The position numbers and the translations under genes are program-made. A stretch of DNA of 64,000 bases, taken from Spinacia oleracea. Lineage: Eukaryota; Streptophyta; Magnoliopsida; Caryophyllales; Amaranthaceae. This document shows positions 12,021-22,600 of this stretch, piece after piece (positions within the stretch are counted from its first letter, which is position 1; the number at the start of each line of letters is the position of its first letter). Under the pieces are notes generated by a model. That model saw only the letters and a program-made list of their open reading frames with translations, did not search any database and had not been told where the DNA came from. The stretch spans positions 117,339,157 to 117,403,156 of the forward strand of contig NC_079492.1 of the NCBI RefSeq assembly GCF_020520425.1, read 5' to 3'.

Positions 12021-12968
12021 GAGAGATCCGGTGAGAAGTATACACAAGGTGAGAAGCGTGAGAAGCAATATCAGCCTTTGGATTAAACAGATCCTACGGT
12101 TTTCATTAGTACATGCGATTTAACTAATACCCGTGGCCGTCAACTAGATAAAAGAGTGGGTCTGCAAAAATTAAATAATGAGTCCAGCTGACAAGACTTC
12201 CCACGTGAGGCCCAAATCAACATTTCTCACTCTTCTACCATCTTCTTCCTTCCTCTATTCCAAACATCACCAAAATAAAATCATCAAAACATACTCGTTT
12301 TGAGTCCTCTTTTCTCCAACCTCCATACCTCCCCTCTCTTTCTGTCTCCTCCTTGTTCACAATGTTCACCCTCTTCATCTTCATCATAAAAAATGCAAAT
12401 ACACCAGCAAATACCATCGAAATATATCTCAATTGCATTAAAGATACATCAATACGAATTGGAGGTACATCAACTCTATATTGTAGATACATCAACTTTG
12501 AACTACAGATACATTGATGTTACCCACTGAGTAATCACAAACTAATTTTGCGATTCCGTTAACACTAGAGCTATAGATACATTCATTGATAAGACAAGTA
12601 CATCAATTTTTAATTATATTTGCAATAGAAATATCCCTAAGGTTCAATTTTACCGACATGGACGAGATAGGAGGAGAGAGAAATGATCTATTGCTTATTT
12701 TGCAATTGAAATATCTGAAGGTTCGATTCTAATTATATTTCGTAAGGTTCAAAAAGCTGGGAGGAGAAAGAAATGGCTCTGTTTTTACCCGGCATAGGAA
12801 AAAGACGGGTCCATTTAATTTGGGATGGTTATGTACAAAAATTCTCATACTTAGTTATTTATTCATTAGTTAGGCGCGATTAATTACTGCTGTTGATTTG
12901 TTTAATCCGACGGCGTAGATGACTTCTCACGCTTCTCACTATAACACTACTTCTCACGTGAGTCTAAA

Positions 12969-12970
<2 letters not shown>
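12018..12970. mobile_element. 0.95-kb TA-flanked MITE-like element (element D)
   Basis: The left end GGGGAGAGATCCGGTGAGAA has three GTGAGAAG boxes, then TTTGGATTAAACAGATCC. The right end has TTTAATCCGACGGCG and three CTTCTCAC boxes (12920-12960), then AGTCTAAACC and TA. Ends are inverted copies. The interior shares the GATACATCAA motif with element B (12440-12610), so B and D are one family. Non-coding. Confidence 0.65.

Positions 12971-13007
<37 letters not shown>
12971..13007. repeat. (TA)n microsatellite between elements D and E
   Basis: Uninterrupted TA run. Confidence 0.95.
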
Positions 13008-13009
<2 letters not shown>

Positions 13010-13329
13010 TCACCCTCCAACAAGAAGATCCTTATAATAAGAAGAATGAGAAGAATTGTCATCCGTTAGATATGCTAAAATCAATGGTCTAATTCTACCG
13101 CATTACTAACGGCAACACTGCAATTATGCGCGCGGAAGTTTACGCGGATTAAATAATTTAACAAACTAGTACTCCGTAGCAAAAAGGTTTGTTCATTTGT
13201 TCAAATACAAATGGGCAAAAACAACGTACAAATGAGCAAAAAAAATACAAATGGGCATAAAAATTAAAATAAGAAAAATAAAATAAAATGAGCAAATCTA
13301 CATCAACGACTAACAGAGTATCCAAATAA

Positions 13330-14490
13330 AGTTCTTATTTTAAACTTTTGCTCATTGTATTTAAATGAGAAAAAATTTAAAATCGAAACTATAATTTTTG
13401 CTCATTGTGTCTAAATGAGCAAATATTAAAATCCGAACTTTAAATTTTTGCACATTGTGTCTAAATGAGGAAATATTATAATTTCGATTTTAAATTTTTG
13501 CTCATTATGTCTAAATGAGAAAATATTAAAGTTCGAATTTTAAACATTTGTTCATTGTGTCTAAATGAGCAAATATTAAAATCCGAACTTTAGTTTTGCT
13601 CATTGTGTCTAAATGAGAAAATATTATAGTTTCGATTTTAAATTTTTGTCCATATTGTCTAAATGAGCAAATATTAAAGTTCGAATTTCAAACATTTGCT
13701 CATTGTGTCTAAATGAGCAAATATTAAAATTCAAACTTTAAACTTTTGCTCATTATGTATAAATGAACAAATATTAAAGTTCGGATTTTAAAATTTTGCT
13801 CATTGTGTCTAAATGAGCAAATATTAAAGTTCGGATTTTAAAGTTTTGCTCATTGTGTCTAAATGAGCAAATATTAAAATTCGAACTTTAAATTTTTGCT
13901 CATTGTGTCTAAATGAGCAAATATATAGTTTCGATTTTAATTTTTTGCTCATTGTGTCTAAATGAGAAAATATTAAAGTTCGGATTTTAAACATTTGCTC
14001 ATTGTGTCTAAATGAGCAAATATTAAAATCCGAACTTTAAAGTTTTGCTCATTGTGTCTAAATGAACAAATATTATAGTTTCGATTTTAAATTTTTGCCC
14101 ATATTGTCTAAATGAGCAAATATTAAAGTTCGGATTTCAAACATTTGCTCATTGTGTCTAAATGAGCAAATATTAAAATTCAAACTTTAAACTTTTGCTC
14201 ATTGTGTCTAAATGAACAAATATTAAAGTTTGGATTTTAAAATTTTGCTCATTGTGTCTAAATGAGCAAATATTAAAGTTCGAATGTTAAAGTTTTGCTC
14301 ATTGTGTCTGAATGAGCAAATATTAATTTGAACTTTAAACTTTTGTTCATTGTGTCTAAATGAGCAAATATTATTGTTTCGATTTTGAATTTTTGCTCAT
14401 TATGTTAAATGAACAAATATTAAAATTTGGATTTTAATCATTTGCTCATTGTTTTTAAATGAGCAAATATTAAAGTCTAATTTTATACTT
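13330..14490. repeat. Satellite of about 50-bp units, each containing a hairpin
   Basis: About two dozen units. Each has TTTGCTCATT, a spacer GTGTCT, then AAATGAGCAAA, so the unit folds into a 10-bp hairpin. The linker alternates between forms resembling TTAAAATCCGAACTTTAA and its reverse complement TTAAAGTTCGGATTTTAA, so linkers are also near-inverted. Units differ by point changes. Related TTTGCTCATT and AATGGGCAAA motifs appear outside the array (13200-13260, 15470). Confidence 0.9.
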
Positions 14491-14842
14491 TTGCATGGAT
14501 TCTGGTCATAGCGCTAAAGGAGTATATTAAATGGTTATTATTGTCTCACTCAATTAATAATAAACCTATAAGGCTAATCATATAATATACTCCTTCATTT
14601 GCGCTAATTTATGAGAAGGGAACATAAATAGAAATAATTGTCTCACTCAATTAATATTAAACCTATAAGGCTAATCATATGTTATAACCATTAATAAATC
14701 CTTTACCCAAATAATTGAAAAGGCTTTTCCAAAATAAACTAGAGTGGACAAACATAAATTTAAATGAATTTAAGCTCAACAGAGTAGACATTGACAACAT
14801 CACAGATCAACACCGCACGATATGTTAAAGGACGACTACAAC

Positions 14843-15391
14843 TAGACCTGTCAAAAATCGACCCGACCCGAAAATCGACCCGAACCCGACCCGAAAATAA
14901 TGGGTCCTGAACAAGATTTTGTGACCTGTAACCCGATTTTATCCGAACCCGAGCAACCCGAAATGTAATGGGTCAAAACCCGACCGAATCCGTTTAGGAC
15001 CCGACCGATTGAAAATCATTGTATTTATACTAAAAAATGAGATTATGAGAAAATTAAAGCATAATAAACAGGTTGTTTTTACTATTGTTGTGTGTAATAT
15101 AATTTTAATTTGAATTATACGCCATTATATGGTTGAATTTGACTAAATATAAACTTGTGTAGGAAAATTTGTTAATTTTTGCTCATATTTTGTATATTTA
15201 TTACCTAAATTAATGAAAATATAATGCGCGTTTTAAAATCTCTCAACCCGTTGGATCGACCCGAACCCGAAAGTTCTGGGTCTTGAACAAGCATTTATAA
15301 ACCCCCCAACCCGAAAGTGACCGACCCGATTCAACCCGAACCCAAAAATAATTTTTACAACCCGACCCGACCGACCCGTTTAACAGGTCTA
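14843..15391. mobile_element. hAT-type MITE with 8-bp target duplication
   Basis: Begins TAGACCTGT and ends ACAGGTCTA, a perfect 9-bp terminal inverted repeat. It is flanked on both sides by ACTACAAC (14835-14842 and 15392-15399), an 8-bp direct repeat as expected for hAT transposition. Subterminal regions are full of GACCCG / CGGGTC repeats. The interior is AT-rich and non-coding. Confidence 0.85.
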
Positions 15392-16326
15392 ACTACAACA
15401 TACCGGAAAAAAACACATACGATGGCGCACAACCAGATCAGAGGATAGAGAAACTAGGAAGACAGACTTTGCTCATTTGCACTTAATGAGAAAATCGTCC
15501 CCCTCCTCTCCGCTAAACACCATGAATGACAGACAGGCTCAACATCTTCCCAGCGACAACAACAAGAATTTCATATCTCAAATATAATAGCAATTAAATT
15601 CAATCTAATTATATACTTCATAGTTGGAAATCATACTCAACTATGTCAAAAAAAAAAAAAATCATACTCAAACCAAAATTCAAAAAACATTATTGAAATA
15701 CCCAATCGAGCTACAATTTGTCAATTTTCCGAAAATGGCGATCAATGATGCCTTATTGTGAGAGTAGTCGGTTTCTTCAATCAATTGATGGAGCATAGAG
15801 AACAGTGAGAGAAATTCGTTTCTTCAAGGAATTGATAGAGTAGCTAGAAGAGGAAGAGGAAGAGGAGGGAGAGAAAAGTAGGAGGAAGTGTCATGGCTGA
15901 TTGAGGAGGAGAGAGAAAAGGAGGAGTTGCAAATGATCTGTTTGAGAGGAGAGAGAAAATGGTCATGGAAGAACTACGGGAAGATGAGAAGAATGGGGAA
16001 AAAATAAAAGTAAATGTAGTCCAATCTGTACCGTTAATATGGATGGTGTAGATTTCTTCTCATTCTTCTCATTCTAAGTTCCCTTCTCATTTGAGTGTAT
16101 TATTTAATGTTATCGTATACTCTGTAACATATTATTGGATTCGTCACAATGTATATTTTCATATTATCAACGTTTAATAATAGAAAAGTAGAGATTTTAG
16201 TAGTTTAAGTTGCGGATTGACATGTGTGTAAGTAAAAGTATAGCAGGCCCGACCCTAGGCATAGGGCTGGGAGTGGGACCACCTAGGGCCCAGGGTCATA
16301 AAATATCAAGACCGGGCGGGCCTGAA

Positions 16327-16595
16327 CACTACAAAAATTTATATCTTTTATGACAACCTAATAACGACGGGTAAAAATCCCGTCGCAAAAGGGCTTTTGC
16401 GACGGGGATAACAACCCAACAAAGACGGGAATAACCGTCGCAAATGTCTTTTACGACGGGTTAACGACGGGATTTTCCATTAACGACGGCCCCCTTTTAT
16501 GACGGGTTCGCGACGAAAAATCTCGTCGTTAATCAACAATTATTGACCTTTATCGACGGGATTTCCCGTCGTTAATAGTACAATTTCTTGTAGTG
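16327..16595. mobile_element. 269-bp CACTA (En/Spm) MITE
   Basis: Starts CACTACAAAAATTT and ends CAATTTCTTGTAGTG, the CACTA-type inverted termini. It is flanked by the 3-bp duplication GAA (16324-16326 and 16596-16598), the CACTA target length. The interior is dense with CGACGGG/CCCGTCG subterminal-type repeats, the kind bound by CACTA transposases in autonomous elements. No coding capacity. Confidence 0.9.
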
Positions 16596-16599
16596 GAAG

Positions 16600-17220
16600 T
16601 ATAGTACGGAATAATACATTATCCCTCGTGCGGAGGGACTCCTAATGTATAATTCTTCTTATATACCTTTCAAAAAAAAAAAAAAAACTGTCACAAAAAA
16701 GAGTAATAGGTAAATCAATTGTTACTGTCTTATCATCTTATGTATCTTATGTACTATCTTATGATAAAGTTAAGCCCGTAAAGATTGAACTATATTTACA
16801 TTTTAATAATTTTTTAGAAAAATATTATATATATGAGTATGTGGGTCGGATCTGGACTGGATCAGGGTCTTTAATTCTAGCTAGGACCAGGACCCAGACC
16901 CGCCCTATTGAACAAAGACCCAGATCCACCCCAGATTCATAGGGTCTAATTTTTTTGGACCCAGACCCTTAAAAAAGGATCGGATCTAACCGGATCTGGG
17001 TCGGATCTTGGACCCATTGCCATCCCTAATCTTATGGAGTACTTTTGTATCTTTCCATTAAAAACAAAATAATACATAATAATAAAAAAATCTTATGGAG
17101 TACCTTTTTGGCCGTGATCTTACTATTATATATGGTGTTAGTCTGTTATATTATCTACTCTGCAATATGGTGACATTCATTTAGATTTAAAACATAGCTA
17201 ATTGAGATAACAAGCAAAGA
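16600..17220. other. Gene-free stretch with degenerate repeats
   Basis: Contains an A run (16673-16687) after CTTATATACCTTTC, possibly a retroposon tail, and a GGATCTGGGTCGGATC-rich stretch at 16845-17030 that ends GGACCCATTGCCATCCCTAA, a form seen at ends of plant hAT-like MITEs. The matching opposite terminus was not found. No gene. Confidence 0.4.
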
Positions 17221-17292
17221 GGATCCGTGGCGCAATGGTAGCGCGTCTGACTCCAGATCAGAAGGTTGCGTGTTTGATTCACGTCGGGTTCA
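17221..17292 (+). tRNA. tRNA-Trp (CCA), possibly inactive
   Basis: A 72-base cloverleaf. Acceptor GGATCCG pairs with CGGGTTC, with discriminator A. D arm GCGC...GCGC, anticodon loop CTCCAGA with anticodon CCA at 17253-17255, T arm GCGTG/CACGT. An oligo-T Pol III terminator follows at 17318-17323. No CCA is encoded, as in nuclear genes. The T loop is TTTGATT where TTCGATT is expected: C56, which normally pairs with G19 and is a key B-box base, is T. That change could reduce transcription or folding, so the gene may be a pseudogene. Confidence 0.85.
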
Positions 17293-18640
17293 AAATCCCG
17301 ATCCTCGCATGGAAACATTTTTTATTTGTTCTCCTTGCGCTTTCTTTATAAATGTTGCTTTTCTTCAAGGGCTTAATGTGGTGAAATATAAGAACTTAAT
17401 AAAGCTAAGGTGGTAAAGTAAATATATATATAAAAAATTGTATAAGATGGTATTCTCAAAATGGGTAAAACATAAGGGGGTTATTATCAAAAAAATCCAA
17501 GTAAAGCTAGTAAAAACTTTTCAAAGTTGTTAGCATTCTAATTTCTCGTTCTGTTTATCACTTATCCCGTAATTCGTACTGCTACGTACTACTTAATTAA
17601 TTGTGTGATTGAAAAAAACATCACTTAATTTATCCGGCCTCACTCACTTTATTTGAAAAGGTCAGGTAATGATAAATGTCATAAGTTGCGACAATATTTA
17701 ATTTGTCGCAATTCTACGCGTCAGATTCTTAATGCTACATATAGGAGTCATGTATGCCATGCATCATAAAAACAATTTTAGTATTAATGCAGTATTTTTA
17801 CTATGATTACATGTAAACACGGTATTCGATAAAAAGAAGGAAACAAATATTTATAATAAATTAGAATATTAAGATTTTTCTACCTTATTTGTAACATGTA
17901 TAATAGGTTATATATATATATATAAGTTAAATATTTTAGTTTTCAATTATGTTCATGACACATAAACATGACATGTCATCATTGTGATACGGTTGCGACC
18001 TTTATCATTTTCGATTTGAAAATAAGATATTCTGCCTTTGGTTATGGTCTTAAAGTTAGTTGTTTAGGTTGTGTGATGAGGGAAGAAGGTGTGTGTGTGG
18101 AAGGTTGATTTGGTGTTCATGGTGTTGGTTGTTAGTTGTTCGTTGAGTTTAGGTTCGGTTAATACTCAATTTAATTAGGTACCGGTTACTGATGAGATTT
18201 ATTCTTATCGCTTTTAAAATCTTTCATCTGAACGCTGCTTCCCATTTTTAGGGGTTTCGTAGCACGCTTATCGAGTCATCTTAATTCGGTGACTCATGTG
18301 GATTGTGAGAAAATCACAAGTTCCTTCTCAACCAGCTCGTGTTATTATTAGTGTTCTGCCTCTTTCCTTGTTGTTCTAGATCTGCAGGTTAACAAAAGAG
18401 CCTCAAAGTGTTTGTCGTCCCAGCTGCTTCAACTCCATCTCCTCTAAGAATATGATAGACAATAGTCGTATCCAAGGCTATCCCAACATTCAAGGGCCGA
18501 CTAGAGAAGCTTGTACTACGTTCACAGTTTTTAGTATTCTGTTTTTTATTCGGTTTGTAAGCTTTGTAAGGGTCTTAATTTAAAGATCCAACAACTAGTT
18601 GAACTATGTAGTTTTATTCCTTATTACTGCAAATTTATCC
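17293..18640. other. Gene-free stretch, partly a duplicate of the knottin 3' flank
   Basis: 17590-17660 resembles 45450-45500 (TTAATTAATT...GTGATT...AAACAT...CTCACTTTATTTGAAAA), the region downstream of the intact knottin gene. From 17660 to 18640 the sequence has no counterpart there and looks like an insertion into the duplicated flank. No recognisable gene or element ends in it. Confidence 0.4.
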
Positions 18641-19072
18641 TATATCATAAATAAATAAATAAAATAAAAAAGATGGAGTAACTTTCAAACACAGGATGGA
18701 TAGCCAGTGAATTTGCAAGATACAAAAAAAATATTGGTAGGAAATAATTACAGTACGTACATAGTTGGTAATTCGTACTAGTGATGGATAAATCTGTTTG
18801 GAAACATAGCCCAAACAAGCATGAAACGTATGCTTGCATATTCGTACAATACAATCAATACGGACTACACAGTGGTGGTACAAAACATGGAAAATAAAAA
18901 TGTGGTGACATTCGGATACACCATACATGGGTGATGTTATTTAAAATACAATAGAAATAGTGATCGAGCTTCAATTCAATAGATCGTACCGCTGAAAAAG
19001 CCATTGCAAGTGAGACCTTGGCAACATGGATGAAGGGCTCCGCAAGGATACCCAGCTCCTAGGCACCACCTG
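18641..19072 (-). pseudogene. 3' end of a second knottin gene, cut by a copia LTR
   Basis: This matches the 3' flank and last codons of the intact knottin gene at 45530-45846. The coding remnant is 18976-19072 and keeps 31 codons of the second knot domain, from RWC to the stop. Two changes are visible against the intact copy: a Pro-to-Leu change after the first Cys, and the last Cys of the knot replaced by Ile (ATC where TGT stands in the intact gene). Upstream coding sequence is replaced at 19073 by the LTR of a copia element, beginning TGTTGG. The loss of a knot cysteine could have come before or after the insertion. The remnant cannot make a normal product. Confidence 0.8.
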
Positions 19073-19428
19073 TGTTGGTATTCACGAGCTGCATGTGAAG
19101 CCTATGAATCATGCACATGCATTATGAAGCTTCTAGAATCAACTCTAACTACTTCCCCTACAAACAAGGAAGGTTGTTAGAAGGTTGTTAGGGTTGTTAG
19201 ATGATGATCAATGCTGATCATCTTTGTAACATTAGTCAGCTTTGTATATTAATGCTGAAGTGTACAAATAGAAGCTCTTGATTAGCTAGTACACCTCATT
19301 GGTGTTAGTCTAGACTCGTGTATATATAGCATACATTGTAATCATTTTGCTTAATTAATTCATTCAAGCAATAACACTCTACTTTCAGAATTTTCTCTCA
19401 ATTTCCTCTAATAGATTTTCACCCAACA
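19073..19428 (+). repeat. 5' LTR of copia-1
   Basis: Begins TGTTGG and ends CCAACA, a 6-bp inverted terminal repeat. TATATATA at 19321-19328 is a likely promoter TATA box. The end could alternatively be the CA at 19443-19444 directly before the primer binding site, giving 372 bp rather than 356 bp. Confidence 0.7.
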
Positions 19429-19444
19429 ATGGTGAAATCTGACA

Positions 19445-19456
19445 TGGTATCAGAGC
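19445..19456 (+). other. Primer binding site of copia-1
   Basis: TGGTATCAGAGC, complementary to the 3' end of plant initiator tRNA-Met, the usual copia primer. Confidence 0.9.
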
Positions 19457-19622
19457 AAGATCTTTAGATCCTGCTGAGTTTTTTCTTCCGCAAATACATT
19501 CTGATTATTTGATCAACTGATCAAGTCATTGTCTCAAACTAGATCATCAGTTTTCTTCGATTTTTGTTTAGGAATTCTTCCTGATTTTCTGTAGAAATTA
19601 TATCTAGAATTTTTCTTTCAAA

Positions 19623-22600
19623 ATGCCTGATGATCAGGATTCTTCTCTTAATCCAAACTCTGCCTATTATCTCAGCAACAATGATCTTAATACCTCGAAA
19701 TTGGTTAACATAGTATTTGATGGCAAATGCTTCAATGACTGGAAAAGGTCTATGGTGATTGCTTTATCTGCTAGGAACAAGTTGAGTTTTGTTGATGGAA
19801 CTATGAATCAGCCAGCTGTTGGATCAGTAAACTTCAGAATTTGGAACAGGTGTAACGATTTGGTAATATCCTGGATGCTAGGATCTCTTGAGGTTTCAAT
19901 TGCAAGGAGTGTGCTATACTTGAAAACTGCTAGAGAAATCTGGTTGGATCTTGAGGAAAGATTTTGTCAATCTTCTGGTCCACAATTGTTCACAATACAA
20001 CAGAAACTTTGTGATCTGAATCAAGAAGATGATGAGCAAATTTCAAGTTTTTTTTACCAAGATCAAGCTTCTTTGGGACCAGCTTGATGGCCTTGATCCA
20101 CTTCCATCATGTGTTTGTACTGGTTGCAGCTGCACACTAACTCAAAAGCTTTTGAAATCTCAACAAGATCAGAGGTTAATACAATTTCTGATGAAGTTGA
20201 ATCAGAAATATGATCATTCCAAGAGCACTATTCTTATGATGTCTCCATTGCCAACAATTTCAAAGGCATATGGACTACTCCTGCAAGAAGAGCAGCAGAA
20301 AGAAGTCAACAGCAACAGAACTCATAATATGGAATCAACTGTGTTTACTGCAAGCAAGTTTACTGATAATAGACCATATAAATCCACTTATGCTTCTAAC
20401 TCTGGTAATTTTGGTGTTCAGAATGCAAGCAGTGGAAATCAGCAAAGGAATTTTACTTATTCTAGAAATAATCTGTACTGTGAGCATTGCAAGATGAAAA
20501 ACCACACTGTTGACAAGTGTTGGAAACTACATGGCTATCCTAAAGATTTCAAAGGCAGAGGAAAAAGAGTAGCAGCAGCAGCTCAGTTGGAAGAATTCAC
20601 TGAGAAAGAAAATCAAGTTGAGTCAGACACAGGAGTGGTTCATGCAACCTTCACAGAAGAACAATACAATCAGCTTTTAAGCTTTCTCAACACTCAGAAA
20701 ACTGCTAATCAAGCTGAACACTCAGGCTCCAGTTCACTTGGACTAGCAACTGCTACTCAGCTGAGAGGTACATTTTGTTTATGTTCTAAATTCAAAACTA
20801 AATGGATTTTAGATAGTGGAGCAAGTGATCACATGTGTTCAGACAAAAGTATGTTCAGTAATCTAGAACCAGTTGATGATAAGTGTCATACAATCACAAT
20901 TCCTAATGGTGCAGAAATTCAAGTAACACACAAAGGCACAGTTGATCTGGGAAGAAATATAACACTTAGGAATGTGTTGTTTGTGCCAGGTTTCCAGTTT
21001 AACCTGATAAGTGTTTCCCAACTATGCTGTGATATTGAGTGCACAATTTTGTTTACACATGGTGAATGTTTTGCACAGGACCTTTCCAAGAACAAGCACA
21101 TTCTGCTTGGTAAGTTGGACAAAGGCCTATATTGCTTAAATGAAGACTTACTATCAGACAGATCAAAGTCCAATAACTATGCTCTTTCAAGTACTTCAGC
21201 AATTGAAGAAGCCAAACTGTGGCATCTTAGGCTAGGACATATTTCTTTTGGCAAAATAAAGAATATTAAAGGCATTGATGTCAAGGGTTGTTTAGCTGAG
21301 TGTTTCTGTCAAATCTGTCCCTTAGCCAAACAGACAAGATTTCCCTTCTCTGTAAGCAGTATTAAGTCAGTACAACCTTTTGATTTGTTGCACATAGATG
21401 TGTGGGGTCCCTACTCTGTATATGACTCTTCCAAATGTAACCAATTTCTTACAATTGTAGATGATTACACCAGAATGACTTGGACTCATTTAATGAGAAA
21501 TAAAACTGATTCTGTTAAAATCATGAGTGACTTTATTTTGTATGTTGAAAATCAGTTTGGTCTTACTGTCAAGAAGGTTAGATCAGATAATGCTCTTGAT
21601 CTGACAGAAGGTGGAATGAGGGAATTATTTCTCAGAAAAGGAATTCTACACCAAAAGAGCTGTAGTTACACTCCTCAACAAAATGGAGTTGTTGAGAGGA
21701 AACATAAGCATTTACTTGAAACTGACAGGGCACTTTCTTTTCAATCCAAACTGCCTGATAAGTATTGGAGTGATTGTGTTCTTACTGCAACTTTTCTCAT
21801 TAACAGAATGCCACTGAAAAGCATACAATTCAGTACTCCCTATGAAAGATTGTTTAAACAACCTCCTGATCTTTCACACTTGAAAGTATTTGGTTGTTTG
21901 TGTTACATCAGCACACCTAAAATCAATAGGTCTAAATTTGATCCTAGAGCAGATGCTTGTGTTTTACTTGGTTATCCACCAACTCATAAAGCTTACAAAG
22001 TTCTCAACCTTACAACAAAGAAATCTGTCATTTCAAGGGATGTTATCTTTTATGAACATCACTTTCCTTTTCATTTTTCTCAAAATCCATCCACAACATA
22101 CTCTACTCAATTTTTCTTGCCTATTGAAACTCCATACACTTCTGATACACCAGATATACCAACATCAAATACATCAGACTCAAACACACACACTTCTGTT
22201 GATCAAGAAATTGACTCTCACAATTCTGGACCTCTTTTGTCCAATCCAGAGTCATCACCCACTTCTCCTTCCCTTTCACATACTTCTCCTCCCATTTCTC
22301 CTACATTATCTCTTCCAGAACCAAGAAAATCCACTAGAACTTCTAAACCTCCCTCTCATTTCAATGATTATGTATGCCATAAACTTCCTAAACATTGGTG
22401 CAATCTTGTTGCATATGATACACTGCCAGATAATCACAAACTGCTCATTGCTGCTCATATGGAGCTTGTTGAACCTACTAACTATTCTGAAGCTGCTACT
22501 GATTCTAAGTGGATTGAGGCAATGAACAAAGAAGTTGATGCTTTACAGCACAACAAAACTTGGGATTATGTCATCCTACCTAAGGGAAAGAAAGCAATTG

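Larger units (their letters stand above)
13008..16095. mobile_element. 3.1-kb MITE-like element with palindromic satellite (element E)
   Basis: The left end holds AAGAAG/GAGAAG boxes (13020-13060), then CATCCGTTAGATATGC. The right end holds ACCGTTAATATGGATGG and three CTTCTCATT boxes (16050-16090), in inverted orientation. Unlike the other elements its boxes read GAGAAG without the CG. The right boundary is approximate because no TA run follows. Inside are a palindromic satellite, a nested hAT MITE, a 50-bp direct repeat (14536-14586 and 14633-14684) and a purine-rich GAGGAGAGAG stretch (15780-15990). Non-coding. Confidence 0.5.

Noticed and set aside
16845..17030. A further hAT MITE
   Set aside because: One end resembles known termini (GGATGGCAATGGGTCC on the minus strand), but no opposite end or target duplication was found.
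20029..20060. Separate start codon for a pol-only protein
   Set aside because: The Met codons at 20029 lie upstream of the T-run slip and read gag sequence out of frame; copia elements encode one polyprotein.
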